The notes under the pieces are model-generated. The model was given only the letters and a program-made list of their open reading frames with translations. It searched no databases and was not told the origin of the DNA. The position numbers and the translations under genes were made by a program. From positions 1-64,000 of the forward strand of contig NZ_CAXBCK010000018.1 of the NCBI RefSeq assembly GCF_963974425.1: a stretch of 64,000 nucleotides of DNA, in the 5' to 3' direction. The first letter of the stretch is position 1, and each line of letters starts with the position of its first letter. The DNA is from Marixanthomonas sp963974425. Lineage in GTDB: Bacteria > Bacteroidota > Bacteroidia > Flavobacteriales > Flavobacteriaceae. This document shows positions 27,177 through 35,284 of this stretch, piece by piece.

Positions 27177-27665
27177 ATGAAACAGATACTTTTATTTTTA
27201 GCGCTTTCAACTACTTTTATATTTACATCGTGTGAGGGCGATCCAGGACCTGCTGGTCCTCCAGGAGATGATTTTTTAGCTCAAACTTTTGAAGTAACAA
27301 CTACTTTCAATTTTAATTCACAAGACAACTTGTATCAAACAGATCGTTTTTCATATCCATTTGAAGTTTTTGAAAGTGATGCTGTATTAGCTTATCGTTT
27401 AGAAGCTGTAGATGAAGATGGCTTTGACGTATGGACTCAGCTTCCTCAGAACTTTTATTTGAGCAATGGTGAAGTTATTCAATATATCCATCTGCAAACA
27501 TTTGTAGATGTTCAGGTTTTAATAGATGGTAATTATGATCCGCAAACACTCCCATTAGACTTTACAGACAACCAAACGTTTCGTTTTGTAGTTGTCCCAG
27601 CAGAGTTTGCAGATGCAAAAATGAGCATGGACGAAGCTATTGAAACTTTTAACATTCAATTATAA
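27177..27665 (+). CDS. Small exported lipoprotein with a short collagen-like segment
   Basis: The 162-aa protein has a lipoprotein signal (T-S-C with Cys at about residue 19). Directly after it comes a short collagen-type run, G-D-P-G-P-A-G-P-P-G-D-D. A beta-rich domain of about 130 residues follows (A-Q-T-F-E-V-T-T-T-F-N-F, later F-R-F-V-V-V-P-A-E-F-A). It belongs to a family common in flavobacteria, and no enzymatic motif is visible. A membrane-anchored, solvent-exposed role is likely. The gene stands alone, with a leftover open frame just after it. Confidence 0.65.
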   Translation: MKQILLFLALSTTFIFTSCEGDPGPAGPPGDDFLAQTFEVTTTFNFNSQDNLYQTDRFSYPFEVFESDAVLAYRLEAVDEDGFDVWTQLPQNFYLSNGEVIQYIHLQTFVDVQVLIDGNYDPQTLPLDFTDNQTFRFVVVPAEFADAKMSMDEAIETFNIQL

Positions 27666-27807
27666 ATTTTCACAGTTAGGTTCAAAGTATCAAAACGACC
27701 AAATAGTTAGAATTGCCATAGTCTTAGCCGAATTTGCAACTGCAGATTTGGCAAAGAATGAGATTATGAGCAATTCAGAAATTGAAGTCATTAACCTTGA
27801 AAAATAA
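27625..27807 (+). pseudogene. Open frame without a start: possible remnant of a gene 3' end
   Basis: In the frame opposite to the preceding lipoprotein, codons run open from 27625 to a TAA at 27805-27807. The part after 27666 reads like a protein C-terminus: I-V-R-I-A-I-V-L-A-E-F-A-T-A-D-L-A-K-N-E, then I-M-S-N-S-E-I-E-V-I-N-L-E-K-stop. No start codon upstream would make a full gene. I do not recognise the family. It may be the tail of a deleted gene or a chance frame. Confidence 0.3.
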
Positions 27808-27810
27808 ACT

Positions 27811-28293
27811 ATGAAAAAGATCATTTTTTTACTGTGTAGTGTAGTACTATTTAGCTGTAACTCCAAAGCACAAGATAAAAAAGAACAAAAGGAATACGAG
27901 GTTACCAAAACCGATGCTGAATGGAAAGCAGAGCTAACAGATATGGAATACCATGTACTACGGGAAGCAGGCACCGAACGCCCTTTTTCTAGCGAATTAA
28001 ACAGTAATAAAGACAAAGGAACATACGTATGTGCTGCTTGTGGAACCCCTTTGTATAAAAGTGAAAACAAATTTAAAAGCGGAACCGGATGGCCAAGTTT
28101 TGATCGGTTTATTGAAGGAAATGTAGAATTTTCAACTGACAATAAATTAGGGTACAGTCGTAATGAAGAGCATTGTGCCACTTGTGGTGGTCACTTAGGG
28201 CACGTTTTTAACGATGGCCCTCAGGAAACCACAGGAAAAAGACACTGTATTAATGGGGCCGCTTTAGACTTTATACCAGTAAAAGATGAGTAA
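27811..28293 (+). CDS. msrB: Peptide-methionine (R)-S-oxide reductase MsrB, lipoprotein form
   Basis: The 160-aa enzyme reduces methionine-R-sulfoxide in damaged proteins. A lipobox (F-S-C, Cys at about 16) followed by N-S-K-A-Q indicates export and membrane anchoring. The zinc site is complete (C-A-A-C near 70 and C-A-T-C near 123). The catalytic Cys is in R-H-C-I-N-G-A-A-L-D-F near the end. Conserved G-T-G-W-P-S-F and H-L-G-H-V-F-N-D-G-P are present. The gene overlaps the second msrB by 8 bp. The pair looks like one duplicated enzyme serving two compartments. Confidence 0.92.
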   Translation: MKKIIFLLCSVVLFSCNSKAQDKKEQKEYEVTKTDAEWKAELTDMEYHVLREAGTERPFSSELNSNKDKGTYVCAACGTPLYKSENKFKSGTGWPSFDRFIEGNVEFSTDNKLGYSRNEEHCATCGGHLGHVFNDGPQETTGKRHCINGAALDFIPVKDE

Positions 28294-28687
28294 TAACAAA
28301 TATTCCATACAAAAAAGCGAAGCCGAATGGCGAGAAGAGTTAGGTGACGAGCGTTATCGAATTCTTCGTGAAGCTGGCACAGAACGCCCACACACCGGTA
28401 AGTATAATATTCATTTTGAAAATGGCACCTACGAATGTGGAGCTTGTAACACTCCTTTATTCAAAAGCGATAACAAGTTTGAAAGTAGTTGTGGCTGGCC
28501 TTCTTTTGATGAAGCCATTGACGGCGCTGTAGAATATGTTCGTGATACTTCTTTAGGAATGATCCGTACAGAAATTCTATGCGCTACCTGCGGAAGCCAT
28601 TTAGGGCATGTTTTTAATGATGGCCCTACCGAAACTGGACAACGATTTTGTGTGAATTCCCTTTCAGTAGATTTTGACAAAAAGTAA
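28286..28687 (+). CDS. msrB: Peptide-methionine (R)-S-oxide reductase MsrB, cytosolic form
   Basis: The 133-aa protein is a second MsrB without signal sequence, so cytosolic. The zinc cysteines are in C-G-A-C and C-A-T-C. The motifs C-G-W-P-S-F-D-E-A and H-L-G-H-V-F-N-D-G-P and the catalytic Cys in R-F-C-V-N-S-L-S-V-D-F are intact. It starts 8 bp inside the stop of the lipoprotein msrB, so translation is coupled. The two share the opening S/T-x-A-E-W-R/K-x-E-L-x-D and the R-E-A-G-T-E-R-P segment, which points to tandem duplication. Confidence 0.93.
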   Translation: MSNNKYSIQKSEAEWREELGDERYRILREAGTERPHTGKYNIHFENGTYECGACNTPLFKSDNKFESSCGWPSFDEAIDGAVEYVRDTSLGMIRTEILCATCGSHLGHVFNDGPTETGQRFCVNSLSVDFDKK

Positions 28688-28765
28688 CATTCTTTCCATG
28701 AATGGAGATGGCATTAGGTTCTAAATTATCAAAATTTGGAATTTGATGCCTCTTGTTTTGGAATA

Positions 28766-30145
28766 TTACTCTTTAATAACCTCCTTTGTAATACTTCCCG
28801 CATCTGTTTCAATCTTTACAAAGTAAGTACCCGTTGGCAAACTTGACAGATTAATTGAATTGTCAAAAACCCCTGTTTTTAATACCGCTTCACCCAATAC
28901 GGTATAAACCGTTATACTGTTTATGGCTGTTGATTGGGCACTAATATAGAGAATATTCTTTACCGGGTTTGGGTATAACAGTACATCAATACCATTGTTT
29001 TCCCCAATACCCAAATCAGTCTGGTTTTTATACCATACTAGTTTAGCTGTAGGCTCGATGGTTCGAGTGCCCGAAAGCACATCCTTATAGCCATCCCCAT
29101 CCAGATCGGCAGCATACAACGTTCTCGGGTTTTCGAGGTTGGAGTCTATTATCTGTTGTCCTCCAAAACTACCTGTACCATCTACATTCTCATACCAAGC
29201 TATTTTATCATCTTCAGCTGAAGCTGAAACTACATCCATATCCCCATCATTGTCCACATCAATAGAAAGCACATCCCGGATAAAGACAGCTTCGTTGGAA
29301 ATAATTTGGATGGATCCAAAAGAACCCAAACCATCAGTGTTTTCATACCAAGAAATAATGTCGTCTGCTGGTGTTCCTGCTACAATATCCATATCGTCAT
29401 CGCCATCCAGATCCACTACAAATATGGTTTCAACAGCTGATGCCGCTCCTGAAATTATCTGTACTGGGCCAAAAGTGCCCTCTCCATCGGTGTTTTCAAA
29501 CCAAGCCACCGTAATGCTACCAGAAGAGGAAGTGGCAATATCTATATCCCCATCACCATCAAAGTCGGCAGCTTGTATGGAACGCCCGTTGGTGACAGTA
29601 TTGGTAATCACTTGCCTAGGGCCAAAGTTGCCTGTACCGTCTAAGTTTATATACCAAGCTACATAATCCAAATTAAATCCAGCAATAACATCCAAATCCC
29701 CATCGCCATCCACATCGGCAGCGATTGCGTTATCTGCTCCTTCTCCTGTTCCATTGTCATCTATTATTTGCTGCGTACCAAAGTTTCCTTGCCCATCGGT
29801 ATTTTCAAACCACATGACCAATCTATTGTCAAAAGAAGTAGCCAATACATCCATATCCCCATCGTTGTCTATATCGGCAGCCACTATTGAAAAACTTTGC
29901 CCTAAACCTGTGGTCAAAGGTTGTTCTGAGCCAAACATACCCGCACCATCCATATTTTCAAACCAACTAATACCATCAAAATAAGAAACCAACACATCGT
30001 TGTTACCGTCACCGTTTATATCTGCCGCGCTTACAGCTCCTACATTTTGTATGTTTTCACTTATAATATCTTGTGGTCCAAAGGATTGCGCCGTAGTTAA
30101 AAAAGAACAGAAAAAAACAATTACACCTACACATATATTTTTCAT
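28766..30145 (-). CDS. Secreted FG-GAP/VCBS repeat protein with T9SS type A sorting domain
   Basis: The 459-aa protein has a signal peptide (cleaved near T-T-A-Q). Seven FG-GAP/VCBS repeats follow, each with a calcium-binding loop D-x-D-x-D-G-x-x-D (D-I-N-G-D-G-N-N-D, D-I-D-N-D-G-D-M-D, D-V-D-G-D-G-D-L-D and so on) and W-Y/F-E-N strands. They form a seven-bladed beta-propeller at about residues 25-365. The last 75 residues, beginning L-L-Y-P-N-P-V-K-N and ending K-E-V-I-K-E, are a type A T9SS sorting domain, so it is exported through the type IX system. It is probably a surface adhesin or carbohydrate-binding protein. It lies just downstream of the M43-like protease gene on the same strand, with a terminator between. 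Confidence 0.88.
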   Translation of the reverse strand: MKNICVGVIVFFCSFLTTAQSFGPQDIISENIQNVGAVSAADINGDGNNDVLVSYFDGISWFENMDGAGMFGSEQPLTTGLGQSFSIVAADIDNDGDMDVLATSFDNRLVMWFENTDGQGNFGTQQIIDDNGTGEGADNAIAADVDGDGDLDVIAGFNLDYVAWYINLDGTGNFGPRQVITNTVTNGRSIQAADFDGDGDIDIATSSSGSITVAWFENTDGEGTFGPVQIISGAASAVETIFVVDLDGDDDMDIVAGTPADDIISWYENTDGLGSFGSIQIISNEAVFIRDVLSIDVDNDGDMDVVSASAEDDKIAWYENVDGTGSFGGQQIIDSNLENPRTLYAADLDGDGYKDVLSGTRTIEPTAKLVWYKNQTDLGIGENNGIDVLLYPNPVKNILYISAQSTAINSITVYTVLGEAVLKTGVFDNSINLSSLPTGTYFVKIETDAGSITKEVIKE

Positions 30146-30161
30146 ATCATCAATATATTTT

Positions 30162-30197
30162 AAAAAGGCTACCCCTTGTACATGGATAGCCTTTATT
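30162..30197 (-). terminator. Rho-independent terminator of the M43-like protease gene
   Basis: AAAGGCTA (30164-30171) pairs with TAGCCTTT (30187-30194), with partial pairing inside the loop. Read on the minus strand the stem is followed by TTTTTAAAAT. It lies just after the stop at 30213 on the minus strand. Confidence 0.6.
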
Positions 30198-30212
30198 TCT
30201 ATTTAATTTCTG

Positions 30213-31681
30213 TTAATTGTTGTTTTTATGGATAACGGTTTCATCCGTCGAGCCATCGTTGTAGTTTTTCTCTATTTTATATAGTCCTGAATCTAAATCG
30301 TTGACCAAGTCTGGGTCATTGATACTTTGAGAGTCTTTAGGCATAACCGTTACATTTGTATTAAAAACTCCGTCATTGAATTTGGTAACGCTCCCGTCAT
30401 CGGCAGCTCTGTTCCAGTTATCGTAACACTTCCGTACATTCTGTCCGTTATAATCGCACAGTTCCATATCAATCCATATAGCCGTATGATTGGGGTGGGT
30501 TATTACATCAAAATCCGTTTCATATTTTGAAATTGACAATATAGGGTTAACACCCCCATATTCAAAAGATACATCGTTAAAATCTGATGGTTGTGGGTAG
30601 TCGCAGCAGCATCTATAAAATTTATAATTAAATCCTGGCTGGAATAGTGGCTTATCTTTTGGATCTTGTTCTGGGCCTACATCGTAATATTCACCAGCAT
30701 AGGGTTCATATAACGATTCTATGGTGGTAAGAGTAGGCGCATAGTTTCCTTGGGTATCGGCGATTAATGCTTCGCGGGCACGGATGCCCTGTCCCATGGT
30801 TAATAGGTTTTCCGGGCAGAGGTTGGCATTGGACATCGCGTTTTTTAAATCCTCTGGGAATATTTGATAGGGATTGTTTTGACAATCAGTGCCATTACCA
30901 GTATATTGACAGGTAAGTGGATTGATATCCGGGTAGCAATCACAGCTGGGGTCCCTAAACGAACATGGCATTGCAGCAGTATCTACCACACGGTCTGCCG
31001 TAACATCTGCATTAAAGTTAGGATCGTTGGGATCACGTGTTACATGTTCGCAGTTGGAGCCACAGCTCCTGGTGTGACGAATGCTAAGATTATGCCCAAT
31101 TTCATGAACTGGAATACGGGATTCTGTAGCCAAATGCCCAGAAGAAAGTCCTGTTGTGGTTGCGTTGAGTCCCGGGGAAATACCACCAAAGCCATTACCC
31201 CAACCGTAGGCATATACATTAAAGGCGTCGTTTTTTTTGTACCCATTGTTAGCCGCCCAACTGGTTAAATGATGAAAATCACCTGTGCTTTCAAGTATAT
31301 AATAGCCATTGGGGTCATTCTGAATTGCTGGACTGTCAAATTCTTCGTAGCCCCGGTATTTAAAATAAATACCAAATTCATTGTACACTATATTCAAGTT
31401 TGCTACAGCCTCCAATGTCGTGTGTTCCCGTTCCGGATAGTCATTTTGTCCATTTGGCCTGTTAACTCCCCAGAAAAAGATATTCACAACAATGGGTTGG
31501 CAATCATCTAATGTAGCGGGATCTGCCGAGTAGCTATAAACATTGGCTGGATCAAGTGTTGTGTCTTCAATAGTGGCACAAAAATCACTTAGTGTTTGAG
31601 CATTCATAAAATTACCAAACAACAAAAAGATCAATAATAGTTTGAGGGGGGGGGGGTAAGGATTTTTTTAGAATTTTTCAT
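30213..31681 (-). CDS. Secreted M43-like metalloprotease (metzincin), frame interrupted at a poly-G tract
   Basis: Residues from about 177 of the long frame show H-E-I-G-H-N-L-S-I-R-H, the metzincin zinc motif HExxHxxxxxH. It is followed by V-V-D-T-A (M43-type Asp-Thr) and N-A-M-S-N-A-N-L-C, then M-G-Q-G-I-R-A-R, the Met-turn and tail of pappalysin-like M43 proteases. The frame that carries all this has only a TTG (31634) as start, giving M-I-F-L-L-F-G-N-F-M-N-A-Q, a signal peptide without positive charges. An ATG at 31679-31681 opens M-K-N-S-K-K-I-L-T but runs into TGA after 16 codons, because an 11-base G run (31646-31656) shifts the frame. With 9 or 12 bases it would continue into L-K-L-L-L-I-F-L-L-F, giving a perfect signal peptide. 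The coordinates given span the restored gene. Type IX sorting sequences are not evident at the C-terminus. Confidence 0.7.
31646..31656. repeat. 11-base G homopolymer in the signal-peptide region of the M43-like gene
   Basis: A pure G tract (C on the coding strand) of 11 bases lies between the ATG at 31681 and the protease frame. It is out of phase by one base relative to a 12-base tract. Such tracts slip during replication, or may reflect sequencing error. Confidence 0.9.
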
Positions 31682-31884
31682 AATAAAATAAATTTTTGGT
31701 TAGTAGTAAGGGGAGCCATTGCTAAATATACAAAAATATTTTTAACTCCGCTTTAACAATCAACTTTATAAAAATTAAAAGCGGATGGTTTTAAGTTCGC
31801 TAATTGTTTTTTACAGCTTTCTTATTTCATTACAGTTACATTTTGTAAATTCGTAGCTTCAAAATAACGACATAAAACAACGAA

Positions 31885-33261
31885 ATGAGTAAATACGACG
31901 TAATCGTTTTAGGAAGTGGTCCCGGAGGCTATGTTGCTGCAATCAGGGCTTCACAATTAGGCTTAAAAACAGCTGTTATTGAAAAAGAAAGCCTTGGAGG
32001 CGTTTGCCTTAACTGGGGTTGTATACCAACTAAAGCACTATTAAAAAGTGCGCAGGTTTTTGATTATTTAAACCACGCCGAAGACTACGGTCTTACAGTA
32101 AAAGGTGCTGATAAAGACTTCGGAAAAGTAATTGAACGTAGCCGTGGCGTTGCCAATGGAATGAGTAAAGGTGTTCAATTCTTAATGAAAAAGAACAAAA
32201 TTGACGTTATTGATGGTTTCGGAAAGCTGAAACCAGGTAAAAAGGTTGATCTTGATGGAAAAGAATATACAGCCGATCATATAATTATTGCAACCGGAGC
32301 GCGTTCTCGTGAGTTGCCTAATTTAAAACAAGACGGTAAAAAAGTAATTGGATACCGTGAAGCTATGTCATTAGACAAGCAACCTAAAAAGATGATTGTT
32401 GTAGGTAGTGGCGCCATTGGTGTTGAGTTTGCTCATTTTTATAACGCTATGGGTACCGAAGTTACCATTGTAGAATTTTTACCAAACTTAGTTCCATTAG
32501 AAGACGAAGACGTTTCAAAGCAGTTTGAAAAGTCCTTCAAAAAAGCGGGGATTAAGGTAATGACAAATTCTTCCGTAGAAAAAGTGGACACCTCTGGTAA
32601 AACGGTAAAAGCGACTGTAAAAACCAAAAAAGGCGAAGAAACGCTTGAAGCAGATATTGTACTTTCCGCAGTTGGTATTGCCGCAAATATTGAAAACATT
32701 GGCTTGGAAGATGTTGGTATTGTTACCGATAAAGGTAAGATTATGGTAAACGATTATTACCAAACTAACATTCCTGGCTATTACGCTATTGGTGATGCTG
32801 TTCCTGGACAAGCTTTAGCTCACGTTGCTTCTGCTGAAGGAATAACTTGTGTTGAAAAAATTGCTGGAATGAACGTAGAAGCTATTGACTACGGAAACAT
32901 CCCAGGTTGTACGTATGCAACGCCTGAAATTGCAAGCGTAGGTATGACAGAGAAGCAAGCTAAAGAAGCTGGTTATGAACTTAAAATTGGTAAATTCCCG
33001 TTTTCTGCTAGTGGGAAAGCCAGTGCTGCCGGAACAAAAGATGGTTTCGTAAAAGTAATTTATGACGCCAAATACGGCGAATGGTTAGGTTGCCATATGA
33101 TTGGTGCCGGTGTAACCGATATGATTGCTGAAGCCGTTTTAGGTAGAAAGCTAGAAACTACAGGACACGAAGTATTAAAAGCAGTTCACCCACACCCAAC
33201 GATGAGTGAGGCGGTGATGGAAGCAACAGCTGCTGCTTACGATGAAGTAATTCATTTATAG
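31885..33261 (+). CDS. lpdA: Dihydrolipoyl dehydrogenase (E3)
   Basis: The 458-aa FAD enzyme reoxidises dihydrolipoamide of 2-oxoacid dehydrogenase complexes and the glycine cleavage system, passing electrons to NAD+. The FAD-binding G-S-G-P-G-G-Y is at residues 10-16. The redox-active pair Cys41/Cys46 is in G-V-C-L-N-W-G-C-I-P-T-K, the NAD-binding G-S-G-A-I-G-V-E at about 173-180, and the C-terminal His-Glu base in H-P-H-P-T-M-S-E. It stands alone, without E1 or E2 genes nearby. It is followed by a large imperfect inverted repeat rather than a classic terminator. Confidence 0.94.
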   Translation: MSKYDVIVLGSGPGGYVAAIRASQLGLKTAVIEKESLGGVCLNWGCIPTKALLKSAQVFDYLNHAEDYGLTVKGADKDFGKVIERSRGVANGMSKGVQFLMKKNKIDVIDGFGKLKPGKKVDLDGKEYTADHIIIATGARSRELPNLKQDGKKVIGYREAMSLDKQPKKMIVVGSGAIGVEFAHFYNAMGTEVTIVEFLPNLVPLEDEDVSKQFEKSFKKAGIKVMTNSSVEKVDTSGKTVKATVKTKKGEETLEADIVLSAVGIAANIENIGLEDVGIVTDKGKIMVNDYYQTNIPGYYAIGDAVPGQALAHVASAEGITCVEKIAGMNVEAIDYGNIPGCTYATPEIASVGMTEKQAKEAGYELKIGKFPFSASGKASAAGTKDGFVKVIYDAKYGEWLGCHMIGAGVTDMIAEAVLGRKLETTGHEVLKAVHPHPTMSEAVMEATAAAYDEVIHL

Positions 33262-33263
33262 CC

Positions 33264-33336
33264 TGTCTGTTCGAGCGCAGTCGAGAACTATAAATTACCG
33301 ACTGCCAATGAGGTCTCGACTGAGCTCGACCGGACA
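33264..33336. repeat. Imperfect 23-bp inverted repeat between convergent genes
   Basis: The left arm (33264-33286) and right arm (33314-33336) are complementary at 20 of 23 positions, separated by 27 nt. They contain TCGAGCGCAGTCGAGA and TCTCGACTGAGCTCGA. It fills the gap between the lpdA and Dph6-like stop codons completely and may fold into a bidirectional stop structure. It resembles a class of GC-rich dispersed palindromes found in flavobacterial genomes. Confidence 0.7.
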
Positions 33337-34071
33337 TTATGCTATATTATTTGGAAGTAAATCACAGTACCAAAACTGTGTGTCCCAGCTTTTAGTATCA
33401 CCAGTAAAACAATCGTCATCGTCCTCTTTTGAAGGACTATAGCCTTTTAACACCTTCTCCCCTATTTCAAAAGAAATTGGATGGTTAAAAATTGGCCCAT
33501 CGTACACAAACGTATGAAATTCGCCATTTTCACCACACGGGTCTACCGTATCGGGTAAATCCGTTAAAAACTGTTCGTTCACTTCTCTTCCCACAAACGA
33601 TTCATCTAATAGTTTTGCATTAACGCAGACGGTAAAAGCTTTAAAACCGAGGCTTAAAAACTCTTTCATTATCGCGGTAGTGTCTTTTTCCCACAGTGGG
33701 AAAATAGTTTGTAAACCTACTTTTTCTAATTGTTCCTCTCTATACTTTTTTAAATCTTCCAAAAAAATATCACCAAAAGCAGCGTGGGTAAATCCTTCTG
33801 ACATTAATTTTTGAGTTGCTTCTTGCATTTTAGAATTATAAAGCTGCATAGAAGTATCTTTCGGCAAGTATATTTTCTGAAGCGGGAGTCCCATACTTTT
33901 CGCTTGAGCATCTAACAATGCCTCTTGCAAACCGTGCATAGAGACACGACTTACAGCTGTATTTATAGTGGTAACTAATTTTGAAACGTTATAATCAGGA
34001 TTATTTTTTAAAAGATAATACGCCAATGCCGAATCTTTACCAGAACTCCAATTTAGATAGGTTTGTTTCAT
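33337..34071 (-). CDS. Dph6-like adenine nucleotide alpha hydrolase / ATP pyrophosphatase
   Basis: The 244-aa protein begins with the PP-loop motif S-S-G-K-D-S-A (residues 9-15), as in the ATP-binding diphthine-ammonia ligase (DUF71/Dph6) family. The later E-V-N-E-Q-F and D-P-C-G-E-N-G-E-F-H-T-F segments (about 185-205) are also family hallmarks. Bacteria have no diphthamide, so the true substrate is unknown. It probably activates an amide-forming reaction with ATP. It shares one base with the downstream end of aroQ, its upstream neighbour on the minus strand. Confidence 0.82.
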   Translation of the reverse strand: MKQTYLNWSSGKDSALAYYLLKNNPDYNVSKLVTTINTAVSRVSMHGLQEALLDAQAKSMGLPLQKIYLPKDTSMQLYNSKMQEATQKLMSEGFTHAAFGDIFLEDLKKYREEQLEKVGLQTIFPLWEKDTTAIMKEFLSLGFKAFTVCVNAKLLDESFVGREVNEQFLTDLPDTVDPCGENGEFHTFVYDGPIFNHPISFEIGEKVLKGYSPSKEDDDDCFTGDTKSWDTQFWYCDLLPNNIA

Positions 34072-34493
34072 TATTTTTCAGTAAAAAAACTTTGTAATGC
34101 CAACTCATAACTTTGTAAACCAAAACCCAAAATTATACCTTGTGCATTTGGAGAAATGTATGATTTATGCCTAAAATCTTCTCTTGAAAAAGTATTAGAG
34201 ATATGCACTTCAACAACAGGAGTTTCAATTGCCTTTACCGCATCGCCAATCCCAATAGAAGTATGCGTATAAGCGGCTGCATTTAAAATAATACCATCGT
34301 AATCGTAGCCCACTTCTTGTAACTTATCGATCAATTCGCCTTCAATATTAGATTGAAATTGTTGTAATTCTACTTCTGTATGTTTAAACTGAAGTTGAGT
34401 AAAAAAATCCTGAAACGATTGATCGCCATAGACGTCGGTTTCACGTTTACCAAGCAGATTTAAGTTAGGACCGTTAATGATGATTATTTTCAT
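34071..34493 (-). CDS. aroQ: Type II 3-dehydroquinate dehydratase
   Basis: The 140-aa enzyme catalyses the third step of the shikimate pathway. The opening I-I-N-G-P-N-L-N-L-L-G-K-R-E carries the active-site Asn and Arg17. Tyr22 is in D-V-Y-G, and the catalytic His in E-V-H-I-S-N. F-R-H-K-S follows. It probably forms a dodecamer, as usual for type II. It precedes the Dph6-like gene with a 1-base overlap. In many flavobacteria aroQ stands next to xerD; here about 3.3 kb of beta-barrel genes lie between them. Confidence 0.93.
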   Translation of the reverse strand: MKIIIINGPNLNLLGKRETDVYGDQSFQDFFTQLQFKHTEVELQQFQSNIEGELIDKLQEVGYDYDGIILNAAAYTHTSIGIGDAVKAIETPVVEVHISNTFSREDFRHKSYISPNAQGIILGFGLQSYELALQSFFTEK

Positions 34494-34591
34494 CTGTTTA
34501 AAATATTTGATAAACTGGAAGATGGAATGCCCTTTTTATCTTCAGTTAGTTTACAAATTGTTTATGGGCATTTCATACCTCAAAGATAGAA

Positions 34592-34628
34592 AATAAAAAA
34601 GCAAGGACGATATGCCCTTGCTTTCTTT
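34592..34628 (-). terminator. Rho-independent terminator after the 209-aa barrel gene
   Basis: AAAGCAAGG (34598-34606) pairs with CCTTGCTTT (34616-34624). On the minus strand the stem is followed by TTTTTTATTTTC. It separates the barrel gene cluster from aroQ. Confidence 0.8.
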
Positions 34629-34654
34629 ATAAAATGAATTATAAAACTATTTGA

Positions 34655-35284
34655 TTACAATTTGAACAACAATCCAAACTGAGCCGTGTCAAAAAAGTTA
34701 TCGATAATATTGATATCTGCATTGGTTTGACTAACAGCTTTAGCACCGTCTATATCTGCTTTTACAGATTGATACGATATTAAATCTGACAACCCAAAAG
34801 TAATCGCAATATTGTCATTTACAAAATAGTTAATCCCAAGGCCAAGACCTGCACCAAAGCCATTGGCTTTTAAATCATCGTCAACACCATCTATTTCAGT
34901 TTTAGTATGCAAGTAGTTTACACCTAGTTCGGTAAAAGTTTTAAAACGCTTACCAAGATCTAAAAAATAATAGCGGCCAAAAATTCCTGCAGAAAGATTT
35001 GAGTTAGTCGTCTCAATATCTTCTTCAGTTTCCTTGTTCTGACCATAAGAAGCTTCCACTCCAAATGCAAAATCACTGTTAAGGAAATAACCAGCTTTCG
35101 GGCTGATGTTAAAATTACTGGTTTCTACTTCAGTATTTCTGTTGTTTGTAGCATTATACTGAATATTTCCTTCCAAAAATATATCGCCTTGATCAAAGCC
35201 GTAGGTAGGTGCTTCAATTTGAGCGGTTACATTCGCTAATCCAAATACTGCTAAAGCAGTTACTAAAAAAAAATTTCTCATCAT
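34655..35284 (-). CDS. Outer-membrane beta-barrel protein
   Basis: The 209-aa protein has a signal peptide ending V-T-A-Q and about ten alternating amphipathic strands. They end in a C-terminal strand F-D-T-A-Q-F-G-L-L-F-K-L with the aromatic/hydrophobic pattern of barrel proteins. It is more distantly related to the three barrels upstream, lacking their G-A-K-A-G-V-N-F opening. Glu/Asp-rich loops (E-T-E-E-D-I-E-T) would face outward. A porin-like or adhesive function is possible; no specific ligand can be named. It ends in its own terminator. Confidence 0.78.
   Translation of the reverse strand: MMRNFFLVTALAVFGLANVTAQIEAPTYGFDQGDIFLEGNIQYNATNNRNTEVETSNFNISPKAGYFLNSDFAFGVEASYGQNKETEEDIETTNSNLSAGIFGRYYFLDLGKRFKTFTELGVNYLHTKTEIDGVDDDLKANGFGAGLGLGINYFVNDNIAITFGLSDLISYQSVKADIDGAKAVSQTNADINIIDNFFDTAQFGLLFKL

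Noticed and set aside
27690..28181. Open frame of 163 codons on the minus strand across the first msrB
   Set aside because: It is antisense to a well-supported enzyme gene and has no recognisable domain; a shadow frame.
29139..29666. Open frame of 175 codons on the plus strand inside the FG-GAP gene
   Set aside because: The repeat structure of the FG-GAP gene makes the opposite strand open by chance; the Ser/Pro-rich product shows no family features.
30864..31268. Open frame of 134 codons on the plus strand inside the M43-like gene
   Set aside because: Antisense to the zinc-motif region; no start signal and no domain.
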